Assembly (NCBI RefSeq): GCF_017094505.1
Contig: NZ_CP064787.1
Location: 868,001 to 932,000 of the forward strand
Length of the DNA: 64,000 nucleotides
DNA from: Halapricum desulfuricans
GTDB lineage: Archaea; Halobacteriota; Halobacteria; Halobacteriales; Haloarculaceae
Direction: 5' to 3'
The notes under the pieces were generated by a model, which saw only the letters and a list, made by a program, of their open reading frames with translations, searched no databases and was not told the origin of the DNA. A program made the translations under genes and the position numbers. This document shows, piece by piece, positions 17,983-26,203 of this stretch. Each line of letters begins with the position of its first letter. The first letter of the stretch is position 1.

Positions 17983-18935
17983 TCGTCGGCGACTGCGGGG
18001 ACCGGGACACGATCGAGGACGTCTCCGAGCACGTCCGCCGGCCGGACGCCTCGAACGCCGGCCTCGGAGGTGAGCACCAGCCTGTGACGGAGCGTCGGCC
18101 CGGCGACGCGCTTGACGTCGTCCGGGACGACGTACTCGCGGCCGGCCACGACAGCGCTGGCGCGGGCCGTCTCGAACAGCCGCTGGACGCCTCGCGGCGA
18201 GACGCCGACGTCGACGCGCTCGTCCTCGCGGGTCGCCCGCCCCAGATCGACGACGTAGTCGCGGACCTTCTCGTCGACCCGGACCGTCTCGGGGACGTCC
18301 TGCAGCTCGGTGACCGACTGCCCCTCGAGAACGGACCGGACGCTGGGCATCTTGGCGTCCCGGTCGGCCCGCCGGTCGATCAGTTCGCGCTCGCCGGCGC
18401 GGTCGGGATACCCGAGCTGGGCCTTGACGGCGAACCGGTCGCGTTGGGCCTCCGGAAGCGCGAAGGTCCCCTCCTGTTCGATGGGGTTCTGGGTCGCGAT
18501 GACGAAAAACGGCTCCGGCAGCTCGTGGGTCTCGCCGTCGACGGTGACCTGTCGCTCGCCCATCGCTTCCAGCAGTGCCGCCTGGGTCTTCGGCGGCGCC
18601 CGGTTGATCTCGTCGGCCAGCACGACGTTCGCGAAGACAGGACCGGGCGAGAACTCGAACTGCCCGGTCGACTTGTCGTAGATGTTCGACCCGGTGATGT
18701 CCGCCGGCAGGAGATCCGGCGTGAACTGGACCCGCTGGAAGGATAACCCGAGCGCGTCCGCGAAACTCCGGGCGGTCAGTGTCTTGCCCGTGCCGGGGAC
18801 GTCCTCGAGCAGCACGTGGCCGCGAGCGAGCACGCCGATCAACACTGTCTCGAGGAACTGCTCGTCGGCGATGACGGCTTCGCCCACCCGTTCGAGTACG
18901 CTCCGGCAGGCACGTGAAGCGTCCTGAGCGTCCAT
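17979..18935 (-). CDS. moxR: MoxR-family AAA+ ATPase
   Basis: A 318-residue AAA+ ATPase. Walker A is EDVPGTGKT (about residues 42-50), Walker B is LADEINRAPPKTQAALLEAM, sensor 1 is IATQNPIEQEGTFALPEAQRDRF, and the C-terminal lid is present. MoxR ATPases usually act with DUF58/vWA proteins as metal-insertion or maturation chaperones. Here the gene faces its presumed partners (14487-17982) and overlaps them at the stop codons, so it needs its own promoter. ATG 18935 gives the standard length. Confidence 0.92.
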   Translation of the reverse strand: MDAQDASRACRSVLERVGEAVIADEQFLETVLIGVLARGHVLLEDVPGTGKTLTARSFADALGLSFQRVQFTPDLLPADITGSNIYDKSTGQFEFSPGPVFANVVLADEINRAPPKTQAALLEAMGERQVTVDGETHELPEPFFVIATQNPIEQEGTFALPEAQRDRFAVKAQLGYPDRAGERELIDRRADRDAKMPSVRSVLEGQSVTELQDVPETVRVDEKVRDYVVDLGRATREDERVDVGVSPRGVQRLFETARASAVVAGREYVVPDDVKRVAGPTLRHRLVLTSEAGVRGVRPADVLGDVLDRVPVPAVADD

Positions 18936-19038
18936 ACCGCCCGAACGGGCTGGTCCCGCCTAACGGTTGTGCCCCAGCGGTATCAAAACTGATGAACGAG
19001 GGTGAAGATTAAGACCCTACTCCGGGCATATAAGGACA

Positions 19039-20877
19039 ATGTCGAACGCAGCCGAACGCGACGACGTCGAACGGCAGCTCACGACCGTCGCCGAGACCCT
19101 CTCGTTACCGAGTAGCACTGCCCAGATCACCCGGGTCCGGCTCAACCAGCTGGGTTCCGAACCCGAGATCGGCGACAGTTCGATCTCGATCGTCGGCGCG
19201 ACGACGCTGGCGCTGTCCGCGCGGGAGGACGGCCTCCCTGTGACGGTGTCCGACGTCGCCGAAGCGTGGTCGGAGACGCTCGAGGACACGTCGATCGACC
19301 CCGGGGCGATGACGGCGCTGTTCGATGACATCGCTTCCAATCTCGACATCGACGGCGTCCCGCCGGAGCCGCGGGCGCTGATCGAGCGGTTCGGCACGGA
19401 ACTGGACCTTCCGGACGGGATCGTCGTCGTCGCCAAGCGGATCCTCGAAGACGCCTTCGAGGCCGACCCCCAGACGGTCGCCGGCGGCACCTCGCCCGCC
19501 GGCACTGCCGGAGCCGTCCTCTATCTCGCTGCGGCGGTCAACGACGTCGGCGGTGCCGACGAGGACGCGCTCGGTGACGTCACCGACACGAGTCAGGTCA
19601 CGGTCAGAAACCGATACAAGGAACTGCGCGACCTGCTGGGCGAACAGCGTCTGGAGACGGCACAGCGATACCGGCTCGACCCGGACACTGGCGCGCCGAT
19701 GGCGACCAGTAGCGCCCCTGACGCCGAGCAGTCGTCCGCCGGGGCCGGCCCGGAAACGGCCGACAGCGAGACGGCCCGCGAGCCCGACGCTGGCGACGCC
19801 GAAGTGACTGACGGGACCTCGGCGGCCGCGACCGACGGGAGCGAACCAGAAACGGCGGATTCGACCGACGGGGCTGGATCCGAGACGGCAGACGCGACTG
19901 ACGAGGGCGATGCCGGCGAGGACACTTCGGCGGCGGAGACAGCCGAGGTCGTCACGGCGCTGTTCCCCGACGAGCTCCCGACGACTGACCGCGTCGCCGA
20001 GGAACTCGACGCCGATCCGGAGGCGGTCGCGGCCGCTCTGGAGGCGCTCGTCGAGGACGGGACCGTCGAGCGAAAGCGGGCCGGCTCGACTGACGTCTGG
20101 CTGCCTGGCGACCGGGACGCGCTCGGGCCGGGCCTCACCGAAGACGCCGTCCAGCGAGAGGTCGACGCGATCGCCGACGAACTGGACCTGAACGCGTCGG
20201 TTCGGCTGTTCGCTCGCGGGCTTGTCAGCGACGTCGTCGAGGACGTCGACGTCGAGAACGCGGGCGAACTCGGCGGCGCGGCACTGCTCGCGGCCTGTCT
20301 TGTCAACGATGTCGACATCGAGGCGAACGAGATCGCCGCAACCGGCGAGTTCGCGAGTCGGGCGCTGTACGACTGGCTGGAGACGCTCGATGCGGCCGTC
20401 GACGTCGAGATCCCGACCGCCGGTGCAGAGACGTACGTCGATCGGCTGGCCGACGCGCTCGATCTCGATGCGTCGGTCCGCGAGGAGAGCGTCCGCGCCA
20501 TCGAGCAGTACGACCCCCGGCCCGACGACCCGTCGTACACGCCCCCGGAGCTGGCCGCCGGCGCGACCGTCTTCGCGGCGACCGTCCGCGGGACCGAGGT
20601 CGAACTCGAGCAACTGGCCGATGCCAGCGGAGCCGACCCCGAGTTCGTCTCCGAGGCGACGGACTCCGTGCTGGTCTCGCTGTGTCTGGACCTCGTCCGG
20701 GAGGACCTCGACTACGAGGGGACCGCCTGGACGGGCGACTTGCTGGAGTCGGAACTCTCTCCGGAGTTCGGCGATTCGGAGACCGGCGCGGCGATCGCGC
20801 TGGCGAAAGCCTACGCCGCCGGCCGGGAGTCCCAGCCCGTCGACGAGGCGACGATCGACGCGCTGGTCGGTCGTTAA
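19039..20877 (+). CDS. TFB-like multi-cyclin-fold protein
   Basis: A 612-residue acidic protein. Residues about 1-215 resemble the two cyclin repeats of transcription factor B: the second ends in GGTSPAGTAGAVLYLAAAVN and TSQVTVRNRYKELRDLL, the hallmark helix-turn-helix of TFB repeat 2. The N-terminal zinc ribbon of true TFB is absent. A Ser/Thr/Glu/Asp-rich linker (about 220-305) leads to a winged-helix-like block (about 310-355) and further cyclin-like helices (AGELGGAALLAACLVNDVD; PPELAAGATVFAATVRG). It may bind promoter DNA or TBP without recruiting polymerase; this is inference. AAGATTAAG at 19004-19012, about 30 nt upstream, may be its TATA element. Confidence 0.65.
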   Translation: MSNAAERDDVERQLTTVAETLSLPSSTAQITRVRLNQLGSEPEIGDSSISIVGATTLALSAREDGLPVTVSDVAEAWSETLEDTSIDPGAMTALFDDIASNLDIDGVPPEPRALIERFGTELDLPDGIVVVAKRILEDAFEADPQTVAGGTSPAGTAGAVLYLAAAVNDVGGADEDALGDVTDTSQVTVRNRYKELRDLLGEQRLETAQRYRLDPDTGAPMATSSAPDAEQSSAGAGPETADSETAREPDAGDAEVTDGTSAAATDGSEPETADSTDGAGSETADATDEGDAGEDTSAAETAEVVTALFPDELPTTDRVAEELDADPEAVAAALEALVEDGTVERKRAGSTDVWLPGDRDALGPGLTEDAVQREVDAIADELDLNASVRLFARGLVSDVVEDVDVENAGELGGAALLAACLVNDVDIEANEIAATGEFASRALYDWLETLDAAVDVEIPTAGAETYVDRLADALDLDASVREESVRAIEQYDPRPDDPSYTPPELAAGATVFAATVRGTEVELEQLADASGADPEFVSEATDSVLVSLCLDLVREDLDYEGTAWTGDLLESELSPEFGDSETGAAIALAKAYAAGRESQPVDEATIDALVGR

Positions 20878-21041
20878 TCCAGCCGTCCGGCTCTCACATC
20901 TGTCTCCCAGTTAATCAAAACATAAAATTCACTACCTTAATTAAACCACAGATTGAAATCCGATTGCGGAGTCCGCAGTACGTGCCTCTGACATATTGGC
21001 GTGACCTCGCGGGCTCCCTGCCGTATTTTCCGGTAGACAGT

Positions 21042-21080
21042 GTGGCGTCTCCGACGCCACGGGCGGACGGCGAAACCGCC
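21042..21080. terminator. Tandem hairpins downstream of TFB-like gene
   Basis: GTGGCGTC/GACGCCAC (21042-21060, 3-nt loop) is followed directly by GGCGG/CCGCC (21062-21080). They sit between two rightward genes; no T-run follows, so termination is a guess. The remaining spacer from 20878 is AT-richer and shows nothing else. Confidence 0.4.
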
Positions 21081-21137
21081 GCTACCGAGGCGTTCTCGGT
21101 GAATTAATACGCGTTGACGCCGACTCTCGAATCGAGC

Positions 21138-21476
21138 ATGTCCGACGACGACATCGACGCCATCGCGGACGCGCTGGGTGCGGTCAAGGCGGGGACGGAC
21201 CTCTCGACGCTACCGGTCAGATCAGTCGCTGACGACGGCGATATCGTGCGGATCTCTCTCGAGACGCCGGCCGGAAACGTCTTCGAACGCGAACTGAAGC
21301 GTCCGCCGGTGTGGGGTCCCAACTGCGAACTGAAGACACTGCTCGACGCCTACGACCTCGGCCCCGACGAGGTAGACGCTCTGGAGGGGGAGGCCCTGCC
21401 CGTCCGGCGGGAGGTCGACGACGGGCGGCCGCGGTTCGAACTCGATCTCGACGCGCTCATAGACAAGAAAGCATAA
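21138..21476 (+). CDS. Conserved small acidic protein
   Basis: A 112-residue acidic protein (MSDDDIDAIADALGAVKAG...) with a predicted alpha-beta core (VRISLETPAGNVFERELKRPPVW). No catalytic motif or membrane segment. I do not recognise a family. ATG 21138 is supported by the AT-rich GAATTAATAC at 21101-21110, about 30 nt upstream, as a leaderless promoter. Its stop is followed within one base by the 10-bp direct repeat bordering the mobile unit, so the insertion landed just past the gene and left it intact. Confidence 0.7.
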   Translation: MSDDDIDAIADALGAVKAGTDLSTLPVRSVADDGDIVRISLETPAGNVFERELKRPPVWGPNCELKTLLDAYDLGPDEVDALEGEALPVRREVDDGRPRFELDLDALIDKKA

Positions 21477-21486
21477 CTACACAAGT
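21477..21486 (+). repeat. Left 10-bp direct repeat of composite element
   Basis: CTACACAAGT here is repeated at 23458-23467, on the outer side of the second terminal repeat. The two copies bracket 21487-23457 exactly, as a target-site duplication would. Confidence 0.65.
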
Positions 21487-21660
21487 AGCGGTGATGCAGA
21501 AGTCTTCACACACCCTGAACTGCCCGATCTTGGTTTTGAATAGACAAGATTTCGCTCTGATATGAGCCATTATGGCCCTCTGGATGTCGGTTCGGTTAAA
21601 ACGGTCCAGATGATCGAAACCCGCCGAGTTAGGCCTTGAGAACTATTCTGCACCACTGCC
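21487..21660 (+). repeat. MITE-like terminal repeat, copy 1
   Basis: A 174-bp sequence with imperfect inverted ends (GCGGTGATGCAGAA at left; TTCTGCACCACTGC at right). It is about 85-90% identical by eye to 23290-23457 in the same orientation, sharing TTTCGCTCTGATATGAGCC and GAAACCCGCCGAGTTAGGC. No coding capacity. It is probably a MITE or an insertion-sequence remnant. Confidence 0.75.
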
Positions 21661-21689
21661 ACAATGGCATACAAGATCGGGATTGCTCG

Positions 21690-23114
21690 CTATTGGTTCA
21701 GGCGGGGGAGTGTCACTTGTAGAGCTGTTTCGGGGATTGGCCGACCAACGAGTTCAATCTCGCCACCGATCTCAAGCAGCGTCAAATAAACCTGCGCTAT
21801 GTCCAATCCAAGGCCGTGGTTTAGCTCAGTCTCTACTCCGCGAGTGAGTAGATCGTGATGGCTATCTGCTAGTAAGGGTTCGTTTCCGCGGATCGTCACC
21901 ACCACCTCCGTCTCTGAGATGTCAACGGTCACATCGATGGCTGGTTGTGACATATACTCTCCAGTGTGCGAGAGGAGCTGTCCGATGGCGGAGTTTGCTG
22001 GTGCCGGTATCGCGACTGTCTCATCGGCAGTCGGAGCAGCAACTGACCCGGTTGTGGTCTCTGCAAGGACGGCCTCCATTGTGATTACGAGTTCTTCGAG
22101 GTTGAGTGGTTTAGAGCGTGTAACTGACTTGTCGGTAAGGAACTGAGACTGGGTGACTTGACGGCTTAACCCGGCTAGATCTGCGGCTGCGGTCTCGATT
22201 TTCTCGGCGGCTTTCTGTGTGAGTCCCGAATCTGGGCCTTCATCATTCTTGAGTGCTGAGGTGTGCCCCTGAATGATCGTTAGTTTGTTCCGTAGATTGT
22301 GTCGGAGCACCCGATGCAGTACTTCAAGTGCGTGGCGACGCCGCTTGCGATCGGTGATATCGACTGCAGTCCCAATGACACCAGTCACGGTGTCATCATC
22401 GCCGTAGAGCGGCTGGGCGAATAGTTCCGTATGGAGTCGGGAACCGTCTTTCGTACGAAGAACTGTCTCATACCCGTTGAGATCCTCGCCGTCAAGGATA
22501 CGATTGAGCAAGTTAGTAAGTGATTCCTCAGTCAGTAACGGATATGATTCACCGACGATTTCGGCAGAACTGTATCCGAACGTGTCTTCGGCCGCCTGAT
22601 TCCATAACTGGATTCGTCCCTCTCTGTCAAGGGCAGCGATTGGTAGCGGGGCCGCATCGAGGAGCGTTTTGAGTCGAGTTGTCGTTGTCCGGAGTTGCTG
22701 TTGGCGTTCGAGGCGAGCACTGATATCGCGGAAGACGCCGAGTACGAACGTCCGATTTTGCTTTTGAATACGTTGAGCGTTGATTTCGACTGGGACGCAT
22801 TCTCCCGTCTGTGTCTCAATATAGAGCGGGCTGCCGTCCGGGAGGCGTTCGACCTGTTTACTCTCGCGCGCACGACTGAACGCAGTGTCGTAGGCGTTGC
22901 GATTCTCCGCTGGGTGGAGTGTGTGTCGTGTATGGCCAACCAGCGTTTGGGGCCGGCATTCAAACAATTCCCCAGCTGCATCGTTGACCGCAATAATTTC
23001 GTCAGTAATTGTATCTACAACAATTACTGCGTCCGGAATACTTTCAAGGACAGTGGTCAGCGAAAGTGTCGGGATTGCGTTCAACCCCTCGTACGACCGG
23101 TTCACTTCGGACAT
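21690..23114 (-). CDS. PAS-domain sensor histidine kinase, degenerate ATPase motifs
   Basis: A 474-residue soluble sensor. PAS 1 is at about 22-135, PAS 2 at about 145-265 with its PAC ending VDITDRKRRRHALE, then the H-box RVLRHNLRNKLTIIQGH at about 270-286, and an HATPase region to the end. The usual N-box Asn is missing (QLLSHTGEYMSQ where NLLENAIEHN is expected), and the G1 DxGxG is replaced by RGNEPLL, though GLGLDIAQ (G2-like) survives. Kinase activity may therefore be lost. It has no membrane segment and no partner response regulator nearby. It lies inside the composite mobile unit and is less GC-rich than its flanks. Confidence 0.88.
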   Translation of the reverse strand: MSEVNRSYEGLNAIPTLSLTTVLESIPDAVIVVDTITDEIIAVNDAAGELFECRPQTLVGHTRHTLHPAENRNAYDTAFSRARESKQVERLPDGSPLYIETQTGECVPVEINAQRIQKQNRTFVLGVFRDISARLERQQQLRTTTTRLKTLLDAAPLPIAALDREGRIQLWNQAAEDTFGYSSAEIVGESYPLLTEESLTNLLNRILDGEDLNGYETVLRTKDGSRLHTELFAQPLYGDDDTVTGVIGTAVDITDRKRRRHALEVLHRVLRHNLRNKLTIIQGHTSALKNDEGPDSGLTQKAAEKIETAAADLAGLSRQVTQSQFLTDKSVTRSKPLNLEELVITMEAVLAETTTGSVAAPTADETVAIPAPANSAIGQLLSHTGEYMSQPAIDVTVDISETEVVVTIRGNEPLLADSHHDLLTRGVETELNHGLGLDIAQVYLTLLEIGGEIELVGRPIPETALQVTLPRLNQ

Positions 23115-23289
23115 CTCATACCAATATCCACTTCGGCTGATAGTTGGTATATGAAATACCCAATAATTTGGGGTGCCTGTATTGGTATCAGTACGTTTAG
23201 AAGATTCAATTTTGCAGCTGTCGTTTCACAATAAGGTCGAGGGACACCGACTCACTGCTTGTGGTAAGAACGGAAGTTGAACGTAACAA

Positions 23290-23457
23290 GGCGGTAGTGC
23301 AGGAGTCTTCACACACCCTGAGCTGCCCAGTCTCGGTTTTTGAGTCGACAATATTTCGCTCTGATATGAGCCATTTGGCCCTCTGAATGTCGGTTCGGTG
23401 ATCCAGATGATCGAAACCCGCCGAGTTAGGCCTTGAGAACTATTCTGCATCACTGCC
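23290..23457 (+). repeat. MITE-like terminal repeat, copy 2
   Basis: A 168-bp second copy of the repeat at 21487-21660, same orientation, with ends GGCGGTAGTGCAGGA and TTCTGCATCACTGCC. Small deletions distinguish it, for example TTTGGCCC against ATTATGGCCC. Confidence 0.75.
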
Positions 23458-23467
23458 CTACACAAGT
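23458..23467 (+). repeat. Right 10-bp direct repeat of composite element
   Basis: CTACACAAGT, identical to 21477-21486; see the composite element. It lies about 114 bp upstream of pyrG, so the insertion may have displaced upstream regulatory sequence of that gene. Confidence 0.65.
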
Positions 23468-23580
23468 GCGAACCCGCTCGAACGTTTCCGGGTGACGACG
23501 AAGGTCGGCGGGGAGTGATAGCCGTCCACGAACGCGATCAGTCCCGAAATCGTTTTGACCTGCGCGGGCGCACCGTCAGT

Positions 23581-25236
23581 ATGCCCACTGACTCCGACAC
23601 GGGGTACGACCCCACTCTCGGGAACAAGTTCGTTTTCGTCACCGGCGGGGTGATGTCCGGACTCGGCAAGGGGATCACGGCCGCCAGCACCGGCCGACTC
23701 CTGAAAAACGCCGGGTTCGACGTCACCGCCGTCAAGATCGATCCGTACCTGAACGTCGACGCAGGCACGATGAACCCCTTCCAGCACGGCGAAGTGTACG
23801 TGCTCAAGGACGGCGGCGAGGTCGACCTCGATCTGGGGAACTACGAGCGATTTCTGGACGAGGACATGACTTCAGATCACAACGTCACGACCGGCAAGAC
23901 CTACCGCCACGTCATCGAGAAGGAACGCGCCGGCGACTACCTCGGCAAGACCGTCCAGATCATTCCCCACATCACCGACGACATCAAACGCCGGATCCGC
24001 GAAGCCGCCGAGGGGACCGACGTCTGTATCGTCGAGGTCGGCGGGACCGTCGGCGACATCGAGGGGATGCCCTATCTGGAGGCGCTGCGGCAGTTCGCCC
24101 ACGAACAGGACGACAACGACATCCTCTTTACTCACGTGACGCTGGTGCCCTACTCGAAAAACGGCGAGCAGAAGACCAAGCCGACCCAGCACAGCGTCAA
24201 GGAACTGCGCTCGATTGGCCTCCAGCCGGACATCCTGGTCGGGCGATGCGAGGACCGGCTCTACCCCGACGTCAAGGAGAAGATCGCGCTGTTCTGTGAC
24301 GTCCCGACGGAGGCGGTCTTCTCGAACCCGGACGTCGAGGACATCTATCACGTTCCGCTGATGGTCGAAGAGGAGGGCCTCGACGAGTACGTCATGCAGG
24401 AACTCGGACTCGCGGAGCGGGCGCTGCCCGAAGAGGACCGCGACAACACCTGGCGGAACCTCGTCACCCAGGAGACCACCGGCGAGGTCGACATCGCCCT
24501 CGTGGGGAAATACGACCTCGAGGACGCCTACATGTCGGTCAACGAGGCGCTGAAACACGCCGGCCTGGAGAAGAACGTCGACGTCAACGTCCGCTGGGTC
24601 GACTCCGACGAGGACGACGTCACCGAGAGCGCGAACCTCACGGAGGCGGACGGCGTCGTCGTCCCCGGTGGGTTCGGTGCCCGCGGCACGGAGGGCAAGA
24701 TCGAGGCCATCCGCTACGCTCGCGAGAACGACGTGCCCTTCCTCGGTCTCTGTCTCGGGTTCCAGATGGCCGTCGTCGAGATCGCCCGCAACGTCCTGGG
24801 GTACGGGGAGGCCCACTCCGCGGAGATGGAAGAGGAGACCCCCGACCCGGTCATCGACATCCTGCCCGAGCAGGAACACACCGAGGACATGGGCGGGACG
24901 ATGCGACTCGGAGCCCACCAGACCGACATCACGCCCGGGACGCTCGCGGAAGACCTCTACGAGTCGACGGTCTGCACCGAACGGCATCGCCACCGCTACG
25001 AGGTCAACCCCGAGTACTTCGAGGACTTCGCCGAGACCTCGCTGGTCTTTTCCGGTCGCGCGGGTCGGCGGATGGAGATCCTCGAACTCGACGACCATCC
25101 CTATTTCCTGGGGACGCAGTTCCACCCCGAGTTCCGCTCGCGGCCGACGCGCGCCTCGCCGCCCTTCGTCGGGCTACTCGAGGCAGTGCTTGGCGAACGT
25201 GACTGGCGCGAACCGGAAACGGAGGTGGAGGCCTGA
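23581..25236 (+). CDS. pyrG: CTP synthase
   Basis: A 551-residue enzyme that aminates UTP to CTP using glutamine and ATP. The N-terminal synthetase has [14 protein letters not shown] (P-loop, about 19-32) and [15 protein letters not shown]; the C-terminal class I glutaminase has GGFGARG and the nucleophile elbow GLCLGFQM, with the catalytic His/Glu in [11 protein letters not shown] 23581 was taken over the in-frame ATG at 23515. It overlaps guaA-B by TGATG, an operon for the two glutamine/ammonia-dependent nucleotide synthetases seen widely in haloarchaea. Confidence 0.96.
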   Translation: MPTDSDTGYDPTLGNKFVFVTGGVMSGLGKGITAASTGRLLKNAGFDVTAVKIDPYLNVDAGTMNPFQHGEVYVLKDGGEVDLDLGNYERFLDEDMTSDHNVTTGKTYRHVIEKERAGDYLGKTVQIIPHITDDIKRRIREAAEGTDVCIVEVGGTVGDIEGMPYLEALRQFAHEQDDNDILFTHVTLVPYSKNGEQKTKPTQHSVKELRSIGLQPDILVGRCEDRLYPDVKEKIALFCDVPTEAVFSNPDVEDIYHVPLMVEEEGLDEYVMQELGLAERALPEEDRDNTWRNLVTQETTGEVDIALVGKYDLEDAYMSVNEALKHAGLEKNVDVNVRWVDSDEDDVTESANLTEADGVVVPGGFGARGTEGKIEAIRYARENDVPFLGLCLGFQMAVVEIARNVLGYGEAHSAEMEEETPDPVIDILPEQEHTEDMGGTMRLGAHQTDITPGTLAEDLYESTVCTERHRHRYEVNPEYFEDFAETSLVFSGRAGRRMEILELDDHPYFLGTQFHPEFRSRPTRASPPFVGLLEAVLGERDWREPETEVEA

Positions 25237-26153
25237 TGGTCGATGCCGAGCAGTTCGTCGACGAGAAGATCGACGAGATCGGCGACGCGATCGGCGACGC
25301 CGAGGCGGTCATCGCGCTGTCGGGCGGCGTCGATTCCTCGACTGCGGCCGCACTCGCCTACGAGGCCGTCGGCGACCAGCTGCACCCCGTCTACGTCGAC
25401 ACCGGTCTGATGCGAAAGGGCGAAACCGAACAGATCCGGGAAACGTTCGACTACATGGACAGTCTGCGGATCGTCGACGCCAAAGACCGGTTCCTCGACG
25501 AGCTGTCGGGAGTCACCGATCCCGAAGAGAAACGGCACGTCATCGGCGAGCAGTTCATCCGCGAGTTCGAGACCGTCGCCGAGGAGGTCGACGCTGACTA
25601 CCTCGTCCAGGGGACGATCTACCCGGACCGAATCGAATCTGAGGGAACGATCAAGTCCCACCACAACGTCGGTGGGCTGCCCGAGCGCATCGACTTCGAG
25701 GCGATCGTCGAGCCCATGCGGGACCTCTACAAGGACGAGGTCCGCGAGGTCGCGCGCGAACTCGATCTCGAGGAGATCATCTCCGAGCGGATGCCGTTCC
25801 CCGGCCCCGGGCTCGCGGTCCGGATCATCGGCGAAGTCACCGAGGAGAAACTCGAGGTCGCCCGGGAGGCCAACCACGTCGTCGAGGAGGAACTGGCGGA
25901 GTACGACCCCTGGCAGGCGCTCGCCGCGGTCATCGGCAAGGCGACGGGCGTGAAAGGCGACAACCGCGTCCACGGCTGGGTCGTGGCCGTCCGGTCGGTC
26001 GAGAGCCGGGACGGCATGACCGCCCGTGCACAGGAGATCGACTGGGAGACGCTTCAGCGGATCCAGTCTCGCATCACTGGTTCTCACGAGAACGTCGCCC
26101 GCGTCGTCTACGACGTCACCCACAAGCCGCCCGCGACGATCGAATACGAGTAA
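25236..26153 (+). CDS. guaAb: GMP synthase subunit B (ATP-PPase)
   Basis: A 305-residue ATP-pyrophosphatase subunit of the archaeal two-subunit GMP synthetase; it converts XMP to GMP with ammonia from a separate glutaminase subunit not in this window. The PP-loop SGGVDSST is at about residues 29-36. The C-terminal GMP-synthase dimerisation domain ends in the family motif PPATIEYE. It starts inside the pyrG stop (TGATG). Its length is right for the split archaeal form. Confidence 0.95.
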   Translation: MVDAEQFVDEKIDEIGDAIGDAEAVIALSGGVDSSTAAALAYEAVGDQLHPVYVDTGLMRKGETEQIRETFDYMDSLRIVDAKDRFLDELSGVTDPEEKRHVIGEQFIREFETVAEEVDADYLVQGTIYPDRIESEGTIKSHHNVGGLPERIDFEAIVEPMRDLYKDEVREVARELDLEEIISERMPFPGPGLAVRIIGEVTEEKLEVAREANHVVEEELAEYDPWQALAAVIGKATGVKGDNRVHGWVVAVRSVESRDGMTARAQEIDWETLQRIQSRITGSHENVARVVYDVTHKPPATIEYE

Positions 26154-26203
26154 GACTGTCGGCCCGTCTCGCGCTCCGAGACGACGGCGCCGTCGGTCGC
26201 TTC

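Larger units (their letters stand above)
21487..23457. mobile_element. Composite MITE-bounded unit carrying a histidine kinase
   Basis: A 1971-bp unit: direct MITE-like repeats at both ends, one PAS histidine kinase inside, and a 10-bp duplication (CTACACAAGT) outside. The outer ends match each other better (13 of 15: GTGATGCAGAA in both) than either matches the inner ends, as expected if the outer pair moved the unit. No transposase is present, so movement would depend on one elsewhere. About 10-bp duplications are typical of ISH8-like IS4-family elements, from memory. Confidence 0.6.
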
